Translations under genes and position numbers: made by a program
Source: Patella vulgata
Lineage: Eukaryota > Mollusca > Gastropoda > Patellidae
NCBI RefSeq assembly: GCF_932274485.2
Contig: NC_065886.2
Span: 33,777,501-33,841,500, forward strand
DNA length: 64,000 nt
Direction: 5' to 3'
In this document: positions 21,785-32,384 of the stretch, piece after piece
Layout of the letters: each line of letters opens with the position of its first letter
Position numbering within the stretch: position 1 is the stretch's first letter
The notes under the pieces: generated by a model
The model's input: only the letters and a program-made list of their open reading frames with translations
The model's database searches: none
What the model was told of the DNA's origin: nothing

Positions 21785-22035
21785 AACTATATATAGCGAT
21801 TGTTTGCACTTGGCTTACAGAATCTGGGGTGGAAGATAACCGGAGCTATTTTTTGAACTTGGATTACAGTAGCTAGGGTGGAAGATAATGGGAGCTATTG
21901 TTTGAACTTGGGTTACAGTAGCTAGGGTGGAAGATAGCTGGAGCTATTATCTGAACTTGGATTACAGTAACTGGGGTGGAAGATAACTGGAGCTATTGTT
22001 TGAACTTGGATTACAGAAGCTGGAATAGATTGGTT
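21785..22035. repeat. Minisatellite, unit about 49 bp
   Basis: Five units of ggagctattgtttgaacttg with gattacagtagctagggtgg and aagataac. Confidence 0.85.
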
Positions 22036-22599
22036 GGACTGTGGCTTCAGAGAAAGTAGAAATGAATGTGCACAAGCACATTGATTTATGAATTTCTTAA
22101 CGAAATATTGATCATAGTTAAACAGCGTGGGAGACATAAGACGTCAAATAATATTGCTCTTCATCTAAATTTCATTCAAACCTATACTCATCTGTGCACA
22201 AATAAACAAGTTTTGATAAACTATGTTAGTACTGGTTGTTCACACCTATTGTAATTATGGTATATTGGTTGTTCTAGTATAATTATCACGTCTTCAGTCG
22301 TGAGATACAAACAATACCTATAATACTTACGTGCTTGAATAATTAACGTATTTGGTTTAATTTCATCCAGGAACAGGAAAACTGGTAATAAGGACTTCCG
22401 TGGAGATAGTTGATTGTTGTTCTCCGTCAGATATACAGGAATTTGGATAGAGATGTAAAAGGGATTGTCTTCCGGTCAGGGAAACATCTTAGGAGAGCAA
22501 TTGAATAGTTGGACATTAGGTGGAGGTAATCCTAAATCAAGAGAAATATTGAATCATGTGATCGTGGAATTTGTGAACCAGTCAAAATGATGGTAAGAA

Positions 22600-22930
22600 A
22601 GATAGATTTTTCATATAAATAATAAGATTTTAAAATGAGATAGATTTTACTTTAAATGAGATAGATTATAAATTAAAATGAGATAGATTTTGATATAAAA
22701 TAATAGATTTTGATATAAAATAATAGATTTTGATATAATAGATTTTGATATAAAATAATAGATTTTGATATAAAATAATAGATTTTGATATAAAATAATA
22801 GATTTTGATATAATAGATTTTGATATAAAATAATAGATTTTGATATAAAATAATAGATTTAGATATAAAATAATTGATTTTGATATAAAATAATTTTTAA
22901 TATGAAATAATAACTTTTTAAAATGAGATA
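22600..22930. repeat. AT-rich satellite, 20-bp unit gattttgatataaaataata
   Basis: About fourteen units, some shortened to gattttgatataata. Phe/Ile/Tyr-rich frames on the minus strand are artefacts. Confidence 0.92.
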
Positions 22931-23240
22931 GCACAACCACATACATGTACCAAGGTAAAAAAAAGAGAAAAAGTCACACTACCACACAAACCAAGGTAAT
23001 AAAGGGCTAATACCTCACACCAAGGTAATAAAAGGCAAATGGCACACTACCACACACATCAAGGTAAAAAAATTGCAAATGACATACTACCACACACACT
23101 ACCACGGTAATAAAAGGCAAATGACACACTACCATACACACTAAGGTAAAAAAAAGGGAAAACACCACACAACCAGATATACCAATAAAGGGCAAATTCC
23201 ACACTACCACACACTAAGGTAATAAAGGAAGAATAGCAGA
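22931..23240. repeat. Minisatellite, unit about 40 bp
   Basis: Seven or so units of caccaaggtaataaaaggca and atgacacactaccacac. Confidence 0.85.
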
Positions 23241-23319
23241 CACCAATGTAAAGAGGTGTAAAATTATTGTAGACATAGTTTCATGGTCAACAAGAAATGG
23301 GTTTACATCCCCCACACTC

Positions 23320-23535
23320 CTTTAAACCCCTTTCTTGACATTGGTCTTACCCCTTTCAGGACGGTGATCTTGCCTCCTTTCTTTACCCCATTCTGGATCT
23401 TGCTCTTACCTCTTTCAGGTTGTTGATCTTCCTTTCTGAATGTTGGTTACCCCTGTCTGAACCTTGGTCTTACCCCTTTCTGGACCTTGGTCTTATCCTT
23501 TTCTAGACCTTAGTCTTATCCCTTTCTGGTCATTG
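23320..23535. repeat. Degenerate tandem repeat
   Basis: Words such as acccctttctggaccttgg and tcttatccctttc recur at about 23-25 bp over 200 bp. Confidence 0.65.
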
Positions 23536-23572
23536 CAGAAGAGTTAAACCCCTTTTCATTTTCTTTCTGGAC
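23536..23572 (+). mobile_element. SINE-B tail fragment
   Basis: gcagaagagttaaacccctt then ttcattttc, about 35 bp of the SINE-B 3' end. Confidence 0.45.
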
Positions 23573-23575
23573 ATT

Positions 23576-24174
23576 GGTCTGGCAATAAGAAATTTATCTT
23601 TGACGTATTTCAAGATGAATTATTGCTACAATATTAATTAATGGTGTGTATATCATATTTTATATACATGTATATTATATATCCTTGTTAAGAGAGCTAA
23701 TGGTGTCTTATATATCATTGATATAAACGTTAATAGTTTATGATATATATTATATGGAGAGATCAAAGCATTAGGGTAGGACTAGATACATCTGTTATAC
23801 AACCACACCCTTTTATAGAAAACTAGTGATCACCATGGAAATGTTGCGACACTGTATAATACATGTCTGTATATACCATGGTTAATATACAATATATATT
23901 CATTAAAACTGACTGTTATTGGGTGACTCGTTAATATGTAAGTATACAAATATATATATTTTTTTATATACTACTAATGCTATATAATGAATTAATGCTA
24001 TTGAGGTTTTTTATTGTTTTGTAACTCTTTGGCTTATGTCCAGAAAACCAACTAAAATTGTCATTATTGAAGTCAGAGGGGTGATACAGAGATATAGCTT
24101 GGCAGACTCAGAGTCTCTGAAAAATGTTAATGTTCTCACATAGTTTGGGGCCTTTTTTTTATTGTGGGGGCTGT
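23576..24174. other. AT-rich, no recognised element
   Basis: Simple AT-rich sequence with runs of alternating tatata. Nothing else is supported. Confidence 0.3.
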
Positions 24175-24186
24175 TTTTAGTCTTGA

Positions 24187-24463
24187 GGGGGGGTTGGATG
24201 GCTGAATGGTTAGCGTGCCCGCGCTGTATCATAAAGTCTGTCATTGAGTCGACTGGCGTGGTTCGAATCCCCGGTTGTACGTGGCAAGGAGTAGGGTCGC
24301 CTGTCCAACCTCGTGGGTTTTCTCCGGGTCCTCCGGTTTCCTCCCACTGCTAAAGACCCCTACGCGCAAGCGAATTATTGAAATAAAATTAAACCATATG
24401 TTAGTCCCGAAATGACCTAGTTTGTGTCGAGGGGACGTTAAACCCCATTTCTCTCTCTCTCTC
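24187..24463 (+). mobile_element. SINE-A, full length and young-looking
   Basis: 277 bp flanked by a 12-bp TSD ttttagtcttga at 24175-24186 and 24464-24475. Head ggatggctgaatggttagcg (box A region), ggttcgaatccccggttgt (box B region), core gggttttctccgggtcctcc then tttcctcccactgctaaaga, gcgaattattgaaataaaat, tail cgttaaaccccattt plus (CT)n. Reference copy for the family here. Confidence 0.95.
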
Positions 24464-24934
24464 TTTTAGTCTTGAAGTAAATCCCTTTTGATGGATTGAT
24501 ATGATTTGACAAGTTATCTTCTTACTGTGCAGTCTACAAGATAAAATTTTCCATCGAGGAGGGAAATTAGTATCCTATGTCTACATAATAATACATACTT
24601 ATGGAAGAACAATTGCTAATTTGTTTTCATGTCTGACTAAACCAAATTCATATTGTTTGGGCTATAAGCATTGTGAGTCAAAATGTGATCCCGGGGGATT
24701 TTCCCCAAGGCAATTATTACACTAAACAAACACATATTTGGGCGACATTTCGAAGGGAACTTTCGCAACGTTTTCAAGCAAAAATACTCCTCAAAACATG
24801 ACCAAAATAAATTATTATTTTCCTTCCATAAATATGTGTTATAATTAACATAGACACTTACACCATTTTGTAATTTTTCTGACATTGAGAATAAGCTTAA
24901 AGCTTAGTCCATCAACCGGTATTTGTCGTGTAGC

Positions 24935-25065
24935 TATCTGTTTGTTGTGTAGAGTCACCTGTTTGTTGTGTAGAGTCAGTATGTTTGTTGTGTAGAGTCA
25001 TCTGTTTGTCGTGTAGAGTCAATCTGTTTGTTGTGTAGAGTCATCTGTTGTCGTACATATGTTTA
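24935..25065. repeat. Minisatellite, unit about 20-22 bp
   Basis: Six units of ctgtttgttgtgtagagtca with small changes. Confidence 0.88.
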
Positions 25066-25079
25066 AATGTCCAATGAAA

Positions 25080-25345
25080 TCACAATTTATTATTATTATT
25101 GTACATATTTACAACTTTCATTACAAAATATGGTACAGAAATTAAATATAATAAATAAATTAAAATACAAATAAGACATACATAGGTGAACATTGAACTC
25201 AACTTAAAATCATATCAATTTCATTTATTCATAAACTATCTTTACTATGCATAAATTAAAATGATGTATTACCAAGGAAAATTTAGAATTCGTGAGTTTT
25301 TAAATTTTTCTTAAATAATGATGAACGTGTTCTGATATTCCTGTT
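25080..25345. other. AT-rich, no recognised element
   Basis: No gene or repeat family supported. Confidence 0.3.
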
Positions 25346-25349
25346 CTTT

Positions 25350-25400
25350 AGCCCTGTCGGTGCAGAAAAGTAGGAGGTTTAACAACATTTCATTTCGTTT
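25350..25400 (+). mobile_element. SINE-B tail fragment
   Basis: tagccctgtcggtgcagaaa, agtaggagg and acatttcatttcg: the last 50 bp of SINE-B. Confidence 0.6.
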
Positions 25401-25404
25401 CGAG

Positions 25405-25627
25405 AAGGGGGGGTTGTGTGCCCGAATGGTAAACGCGTTCACGTTGGATCATAAGGTCTGTTATTGGGTCAAGTGGCATGGTTTCGATTCACCGCTTGTA
25501 CGTGACAAGGAGTAGGGTTGCCTGTCCAACCTTGGGGATTTTCTCCGGTTTCCTACTGTTAAAGATTACTACGCACAAGAGAATTATTGACATGATCTAG
25601 TTTGTGTTGAATGGATGTTAATCCCCA

Positions 25628-25655
<28 letters not shown>
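25405..25655 (+). mobile_element. SINE-A copy
   Basis: gtgcccgaatggtaaacgcg, gtttcgattcaccgcttgta, acaaggagtagggttgcctg, gagaattattga and a (CT)n end. About 20 bp of the core is missing. Confidence 0.85.
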
Positions 25656-25660
<5 letters not shown>

Positions 25661-25764
25661 ATACAAATCAATGTTGAAAACCTGTTGTTTCTGTGAGGTT
25701 ATGTTGGTTTAAACATGTTAGAAATGGTTGAGTTTAGGGACTTTATTATCAGATTCGATTCTGG

Positions 25765-25915
25765 TGTTAGTGGAGACAGGTCTTTGTGATTTCCTCACAC
25801 TGCTAAAGACACCTGTATGCGAGTGAATTATTGAAATAAATCTGAACCATATGTTAGTCCTGAAATGACCTAGTTGGTGTTGGGTAAATGTTAAACTCCA
25901 TCTCTCTCTCTCTAT
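25765..25915 (+). mobile_element. SINE-A 3' half
   Basis: tttcctcacactgctaaaga, gcgagtgaattattgaaata, catatgttagtcctgaaatg and a (CT)n end. Confidence 0.75.
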
Positions 25916-26496
25916 TTTATTTTAATAAACATAGAATGTCCTTGGGTTTTTTAGATTTTTGATTTGGAAAATATATTTGAAGTCTATTGAGAGAGAATTC
26001 CCATGCATGCATTTAAATTGCAAGTGGAATAAATTGTATAGGTCTCTAGATTTTTAATTTGAAATTTATATTTGAAGTCTATTGAGAGAGAGAGAATGTG
26101 TGACAAGAAATGAAGTTATAGAGATAAAGTAGAACATACGTTGAGAGCCAGCCACGAGTCATGATCCAATATTTCCTACAGATTGATGCAAGAAAATTGA
26201 CCTTTTCAAACTCCTGCATCAAAATCAATATCTAATTTGGTAAAATGCAGTGCCTGGCCACAAGAGGTACGAATGAACATGCTCTCAGTCTCCGTGATTG
26301 TGTGACTAGTGACGTAACATTGTTGGAATTAATGATGAATAAAATGGATAGCGACAAGGCTTTGAATCATTCACTAGTTTTATTTTCAGCCAATGCATCT
26401 TTCTCTCTATTCATGACAATACATGAATACTAAAAAATCAGATGATCGGATTTATATACAAATTTTTATTCAATCAGTACATCCTTGTCTGTTTCG

Positions 26497-26751
26497 GGGT
26501 GGGTGATGGATGGCCGAATGGTTAGTGCATTCTATCATAAGGTCTGTCATTAAGTCAACTGGCGTGGTTTCGATTCCCTAGTTGAATGTGACAAGGAGTA
26601 GGGTCGCCTGACTTACCATGTGGGTTTTCTCTGGGTCCTCCGTTTTCCTCCCACTGTTAAAGACCACTGCGCACAAGCGAATTATTGAAATAAAATTGAA
26701 CTGTGTGTTAGTCCTGAAATGACCTGGTTTGTGTTGAGTGGATGTTAAACC

Positions 26752-26788
<37 letters not shown>
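26497..26788 (+). mobile_element. SINE-A copy, near full length
   Basis: gatggatggccgaatggtta, gtggtttcgattccctagtt, ggagtagggtcgcctg, gttttctctgggtcctcc, gcgaattattgaaataaaat and a 30-bp (CT)n end. Confidence 0.88.
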
Positions 26789-26789
<1 letters not shown>

Positions 26790-26885
26790 AATAGGCAGAT
26801 TTAGCTCTTGCATAATGTATGCTTAAAAAATCTATACCATATGTTAATCCTGAAATGAATGTGTTTGTGTCCTGTGGATGTTAAA

Positions 26886-26915
<30 letters not shown>
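26789..26915 (+). mobile_element. M1 MITE end followed by a second SINE-A tail
   Basis: aggcagatttagctcttgca and taatgtatgctta is the M1 3' end. It is followed by accatatgttaatcctgaaa and a SINE-A (CT)n tail. The order repeats the M1-in-SINE-A arrangement at 18.6-19.1 kb. Confidence 0.55.
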
Positions 26916-26917
<2 letters not shown>

Positions 26918-27264
26918 CTTATGTCTGGATTCAGTGATGATTAAAAAGGAGGGATGACACAGATGGTCAAATTCTTTCACAAGTTTTATTTTCATTTGAT
27001 GCATTTCTTGTTCATTCTATCACATTTTTTTAAAGCTAGAAGTTTGAGATATCATCACAAATTTCCTTGATCATTCTGTTAATTTTATGGCCATTCTGTC
27101 CAAGCAGAATTTCGAGTTTCTTGAGATTTAAAGTGCGATATCATAACAAATTTTCGCAGTCTAATTAAACCATTGATTAATTCCTGTATCAAACACAATA
27201 AATGTGTGGGCTATTTTTTTGTAGATAATATTTTTCTCTCCTTACACCGCAATGAAATCACAAG

Positions 27265-27365
27265 ATTTAATTTTATGTCCACCTTGAAATATGGTTGTAT
27301 ACATGTTCCTGAAGCAACGAACGCGAGTTTTACAACATCTAGATGTTGCTAGACTTGTCTGCAAT
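27265..27365 (+). mobile_element. Repeat F head-like fragment
   Basis: ttttatgtccaccttgaaat then atggttgtatac matches the Repeat F start; nothing further matches. Confidence 0.4.
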
Positions 27366-27674
27366 TCCCTGAACTTATAGCTATGTTATTTCCTTTAACG
27401 CAGACACGTGAACAATAGAGGCCAATCAGAGGTTGTGACACAAAGACATTCAAATCAAACATTGTAACCTCCAGAAAAACCTTGACATTGAACGAACCTT
27501 GAACTTTGCAACTCGATTATCACAGATAGACATTTTAGCTGAAAAGCGCAAGAATCTGATAGGCTCCCCAGATGGGTCAGTAGTGCTAAAATATGCAGGA
27601 TATTATGTGAAAGCTCTGATAAGATGTACGAAGTTAAAGCGAGATCAAGCCTTCTATTAACGAAAAAAACATTA

Positions 27675-28035
27675 GGTGAAGAGGTCTATTGAAGATCAGT
27701 GGTTTATGATCATAATTAATTACTGAAATGCCGCTCTTGATCACTTTTTAGATTTTATCATCGGCTCCATATGATGTCTATATATATGCATTATTGGTGA
27801 AGAGGTCTATTGAAGATCAGTGATTTATGATCATAATTAATTACTGAATTGCCGCTCTTGATCACTTTTTAGATTTTATCATCGGCTCCATATGATGTCT
27901 ATATATATGCATTATTGGTGAAGAGGTCTATTGAAGATCAGTGATTTATGATCATAATTAATTACTGAATTGCCGCTCTTGATCACTTTTTAGATTTTAT
28001 CATCGGCTCCATATGATGTCTATATGCATTATTGA
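27675..28035. repeat. Three near-identical 121-bp tandem units
   Basis: Units start ggtgaagaggtctattgaag at 27675, 27796 and 27917. Only a few differences are visible, so the expansion is recent. Confidence 0.92.
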
Positions 28036-28572
28036 GATAAGTGGGCCACAGAAGCCTGTGAAAATTCAACAATTTTTCTTAATTTCTTCTAAGTGTTATA
28101 TATAAGGCAAATTTTTCCTGGACGCCAATGTAATTTACCACTTTAAGATGTAATTTATAAGAGTACAAGTTAAGTGATGAAATCATGGATATTGATTGAG
28201 ATGATTTCATCTTGAGAGAAGATGGTATCTTGGTCTATTTATTTAAATATGTAGGCTTCACGAGATTAGGTGGTCTCTTGCTCTATTTATTTAAATCTTG
28301 AAGGCTTCAAGAGATTTGGTTGGAACCATAAGACGTGAACTACTAGTCATGAACAACCAGTTGTCAGATAGAATATACATCACAATACTAATAATAGCCA
28401 ATGGAATCATGTCTTATTTTACCATTTTCTGTAAGGTACTGGATTGTGGAATAAAATGTCTCAATGTTTATGATTATGATCACATCAAGTTTATTTTACA
28501 GGGGATGAAAATTAGACCCAGATGTAATTGGTTTGAATATATTTGTGAAACACATAAATCTGTTACCAGGAA
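28036..28572. other. No recognised element; short direct repeat
   Basis: ctatttatttaaat with flanks occurs twice (near 28235 and 28282). A 92-codon + frame at 28298-28576 is unrecognised and probably chance. Confidence 0.3.
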
Positions 28573-29285
28573 ATAGTCATGTGGACATATATTGTTGTCG
28601 CCCCTGTCTGTCAGTCTGTCCGTGTGTCTGTTCAAATTTTGTTTGTGGTCACTCTACACAGGTCACTAGAAATATAGGTTTATTTATATCCCTATAAGAC
28701 CTTGGTTCCTTTCAATATTGGCATGTAAATCGGAAATCCATAGATTAGCGCCCTGATTATACGAAAAATTATGTTTTTACTTTTTGGATTTTCTAGGGAT
28801 CACAATTTTTTATCTGATTTTGATGAAACCTAAAATATATGTTTGAATATCAAAGATCTCAGTTCCGTTTGATATTGATGGATGTTGTACTGTAACTTCT
28901 TGGATTATGGCCCCTATTGTCCAAAAATTGCTTTTTTAGCTTCTGGGGGTTGGATGGCTGAATGGTTAGCGTGTGCGCGCTGTATCATAAAGTCTGTCAT
29001 TGAGTCGACTGGCGTGGTTTCGAATCCCCGGTTGTACGTGGCAAGGAGAAGGGTCGCCTGTCCAACCTCGTGGGTTTTCTCCGGGGCCTCCGGTTTCCTC
29101 CCACTGCTAAAGACCTCTACGCGCAAGCGAATTATGTAAATAAAATTAAACCATATGTTTGTCCCGAAATGACCTAGTTTGTGTCGAGTGGACGTTAAAC
29201 CCCATTTCTCTCTCTCTCTCTTTTTTAGCTTCTTCTCTGTTAATCTCTTGCAAAATGTGGGCATATTTTGCATGGCAGCCAATTG
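28573..29285 (+). mobile_element. Repeat E, copy 3, split by SINE-A
   Basis: Starts catgtggacatatattgttg, a diverged head, with cccctgtctgtcagtctgtc. It has internal words gatcacaattttttatctga and attatggcccctattgt, and ends gcaaaatgtgggcatatttt. SINE-A at 28945-29220 lies inside it. Confidence 0.75.
28945..29220 (+). mobile_element. SINE-A, full length, inserted in Repeat E
   Basis: 276 bp, almost identical to the 24187 copy. TSD ttttttagcttct at 28932-28944 and 29221-29233. Confidence 0.95.
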
Positions 29286-29340
29286 TAGAAATAACGTGGA
29301 GTATTAAAAAACAACTTCCTGTCATCACAAGATTTTTCTT

Positions 29341-29410
29341 AAAGGTGCATTTTGCGAGATTTAGATGAGCTGAAAATTTCATTCAAATTACTTTATTCTG
29401 GGCAAAGTTT
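29341..29410 (+). mobile_element. M1 MITE 5' end fragment
   Basis: aaaggtgcattttgcgagat and gctgaaaatttcattcaaat resemble the M1 start; short and diverged. Confidence 0.35.
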
Positions 29411-29644
29411 GGGGTGTTTGAAGATGTAGCGTTTATTATTTATTAACATTGCAGATGTACTTGACAGCTGAGAATAAGCCTTGGTTATCCATTTTATTGT
29501 CAAATTTTTAAATCTCGTGGGTGTTCAAATCCATTTAAATCTTGGCCATCCGATTGTCTAGAGAGTTGAATATAGATTTATGATAATTTAATGTCAGAAT
29601 TATTGATTCTGGTGTTGGTTGAGAAGGTTCTCAATGAAAAAGGT

Positions 29645-29790
29645 TCTCAGTATTCTCAAGCCTAGTTCCTTCTTGTCAGTGGTGCCAGAAACCCACAGCA
29701 CACTGCATGCTAAATTTTAGTAGCCCAGTTGGTGCAGAAAAGTAGGATATTAAACCCAATTTTATTTCCTTTCATTTAATCCATGTACTG
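29645..29790 (+). mobile_element. SINE-B fragment
   Basis: ttcttgtcagtggtgccaga, acagcacactgcatgc and ttagtagcccagttggtgca, ending attaaacccaattttatttc. Most of the core is deleted. Confidence 0.65.
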
Positions 29791-29800
29791 TACAATTTGT

Positions 29801-30768
29801 TGTCCCCCGCCTTTCGAAGAAAGCAGGGGACTATTAAAATGGGTTCGTCCGTCTGTCTGTCCGTCCGTCTGTCTGTCCGTCTGTCTGTCCGTCACACTTT
29901 TTGGGACACAATAACTCTCTTCCTAATTGAGCTAGAATGTTCAAACTTGGTGTATGTGTTTATTAGGTCAATGCCTTGATGGAGTTCGAAGATGAGCATT
30001 TTCCGCTTAGGGTAAGCAGAGATAAGCAATTTGATTGGTTGATGCTTTGGGACACGATAACTCTCTTCCTAATTGGGCTAGAATGTTCAAACTTTGTGTA
30101 TGTGTTGATTAGGTCAATGCCTTGATGGAGTTCGAAGATGAGCATTTTCCGCTTAGGGTAAGCAGAGATAAGCAATTTGATTGGTTGATGCTTTGGGACA
30201 CGATAACTTTTAATTGAGCTAGAATGTTCAAACTTGGTGTATGTGTTTATTAGGTCAATGCCTTGATGGAGTTCGAAGATGAGCATTTTCCGCTTAGGGT
30301 AAGCAGAGATAAGCAATTTGATTGGTTGATACTTTGGGGCACGATAACTCTCTTCCTAATTGAGCTAGAATGTTCAAACTTGGTGTATGTGTTGATTAGG
30401 TCAATGCCTTGATGGAGTTCGGAGATGAGCATTTTCCGCTTAGGGTAAGCAGAGATAAGCAATTTGATTGGTTGATGCTTTGGGACACGATAACTTTAGT
30501 TCTAATTAAGTGAGATTGATGAAACTTGGTGTATAGTTTCATTACAGTAATACCTTGACTAAGTTTGATAATGAGCATTTTCTGCTCAGGGTAAGCAGAG
30601 CGATACGCAATTTGATTGGTCGAGACTTTGGAAAACAATAACTCTCCTACTTTGATTGTTAGACTATAAGTAAAGATATACTGTTTGATTGTTCAATACT
30701 TTGTAAAAGATAATTTGTGATAAATTTATATGTGTCCTCTAATTATTTTCCTATTTCGGCGGGGGACA
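29801..30768 (+). mobile_element. Repeat H with about 145-bp internal units
   Basis: Ends are inverted: tgtcccccgcc at the start and ggcgggggaca at the end. A (GTCYGTC)n stretch at 29845-29892 is followed by five to six units. Each unit has ttgggacacgataactctct, ttcaaacttggtgtatgtgt and gatgagcattttccgcttag then ggtaagcagagataagcaat. Central units are nearly identical. Repetitive frames on the minus strand are artefacts. Confidence 0.85.
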
Positions 30769-30819
30769 TCAGCCTCACTGTTGGCTTGTTATGTTTAAAT
30801 TAGCTTAATACAAAGGGGT

Positions 30820-30955
30820 CAGGGGAGCAGTGGGATGAGGGCCGGACTACATTCTATCATTGAGTGAAATGGGGTGGAATTGATTCCACACTAGTTCATG
30901 ACACAGTCGTCTGCCTACCTAACCTAATATGTTTTCTCCATCTTTCACTGTGTGG
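30820..30955 (+). mobile_element. SINE-A, degraded
   Basis: gaattgattccacactag, gcctacctaacctaatatgt and tttctccatctttcactg; poor match. Confidence 0.5.
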
Positions 30956-30957
30956 GG

Positions 30958-31560
30958 GGGTGGGGGCCAAATGATCTAACATGTTCTTTAGAACATAAGG
31001 TCTGTCATTGGATTCAAGTTGCATGTCCCCGATTTCCCAGCTTGTATATGAGACAAGGAGTAGGTTAACCTGTCCAATCTCCTGAGTTTCTTCAGAGTTC
31101 TCCATTTGTCCCCCACTGGTAAAGATCCCTTCATGTAAGCAAGTTATTGAAAAATGAAAAATGAAATGGGGTTAAACGTCCTACTGTTCTGCTCCTAACC
31201 TGGGCTAATGAAGACGGGCATACGCCATACAGTGTGCTATGAGGGAAATTTTGCCCGGGCAGCGGCGTTACGGCCTACTCTTATATCGAATTCAAACTGC
31301 CAAGGGATTTTTTACGTGCACACCAATGTGTACATGGGACCTCGGTTTTTTGTCCCATCTGAACGACTATACGTTGTCTCTTGCCAGACCTTCGGTCCTG
31401 CACCACTGACAAGGTGGAACCACAGTGGAAAATCCTGATGAACTTTCTCGGCCAATGCAGGGATCGAACACCCGACCTCCAGGCTAGCGAGCCAGCAGTT
31501 TACCCACTTAGCCACGTGATCCCCCGCAAATTATTGAAATAAAGGTATATTGTAGATTAG
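30958..31560 (+). mobile_element. SINE-A split by a SINE-B
   Basis: First part 30958-31152: ggccaaatgatctaacatgt, cataaggtctgtcattggat, acaaggagtaggttaacctg. Second part from 31526: gcaaattattgaaataaagg and agtccagaaatgacctagtt. The TSD is gcaagttattgaaa / gcaaattattgaaa. Confidence 0.82.
31153..31525 (-). mobile_element. SINE-B, full length, inserted in SINE-A
   Basis: Reverse-oriented, from the tail (gaaatggggttaaacgtcct) to the head (cagggatcgaacacccgacc, then gccacgtgatccccc). Carries gtgcacaccaatgtgtacat and tgcaccactgacaaggtgga. Flanking 14-bp TSD at 31139-31152 / 31526-31539. Confidence 0.92.
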
Positions 31561-31561
31561 T

Positions 31562-31960
31562 CCAGAAATGACCTAGTTTATCTTGAATGTGACACTAAAT
31601 ATCAATGTCTCGCTCTCTCTCATCATAGTTTGTCTTGAATGTGACACACTAAATATCAATGTCTCGCCCTCTCTCATCATAGTTTGTCTTGAATGTGACA
31701 CACTAAATATCAATGTCTTGCCCTCTCTCATCATAGTTTGTCTTGAATGTGACACACTAAATATCAATGTCTCGCCCTCTCTCATCATAGTTTGTCTTGA
31801 ATGTGACACACTAAATATCAATGTCTCGCCCTCTCTCATCATTGTTTGTCTTGAATGTGACACACTAAATATCAATGTCTCGCCCTCTCTCATCATAGTT
31901 TGTCTTGAATGTGACACACTAAATATCAATGTCTCACTCTCTCTCATCATATGGAGATGT
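31562..31960. repeat. 54-bp minisatellite derived from the SINE-A tail
   Basis: Seven units of gtttgtcttgaatgtgacac, actaaatatcaatgtctcgc and cctctctcatcata. The first unit is continuous with SINE-A sequence (gaaatgacctagtttatctt), matching the family tail gacctagtttgtgtcgag. A 54-bp period is a multiple of three, so both strands stay open for about 145 codons without coding. Confidence 0.9.
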
Positions 31961-32384
31961 GAAGTAATAAATGTTACTACAGAGAGATCTAACTTCAAAA
32001 CTTTAATCAATTTGATTAGGCACTGAAATCAATCAATATTTTCAGCTGTACAATTCACCAGTGTTAGATGTTACCAACACAATAAGTACATGATAGAAAA
32101 TTAACTGAACATAGGAAAAATATTAAAGTATGATTGAGAAGAAAATCATCCAATGAATTAGTAGTATTACCTACTTGTGTTTAGTGTTAATACTGTGTTA
32201 GCATGTTAAATTGAGTGCTAAAAACATAAATACAAGAGACTCTGGTATAATTAATTACTTATTGCAAGGACTTGTCTTGCTTGGCCAAGTCTTGTGTTAG
32301 TGCTTACTTTTTTTTGGAACATCCTGATGCCACTTCTCTAGTTCTACATTTCTAAACCACTGAGTTCAAATTTTTCAAGTGTTT

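Noticed and set aside
22647-22946. Ile/Tyr/Phe-rich minus frame
   Set aside because: 20-bp AT-rich satellite read as codons.
24187-24280. tRNA gene (box A and box B present)
   Set aside because: The tRNA-like part continues into the SINE-A body, has a TSD outside the whole 277 bp, and occurs in many diverged copies; no clean cloverleaf was drawn.
28298-28576. 92-aa + frame
   Set aside because: No recognisable domain, no splice context, next to repeat sequence; probably chance.
29963-30638. Three minus frames repeating LISAYPKRKML and similar
   Set aside because: Internal units of Repeat H; unit length shifts change the frame, no protein family recognised.
31573-32026. Long open frames on both strands (about 145 aa each)
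   Set aside because: They arise from a 54-bp tandem repeat whose period is a multiple of three; no start context, domain or splice support.
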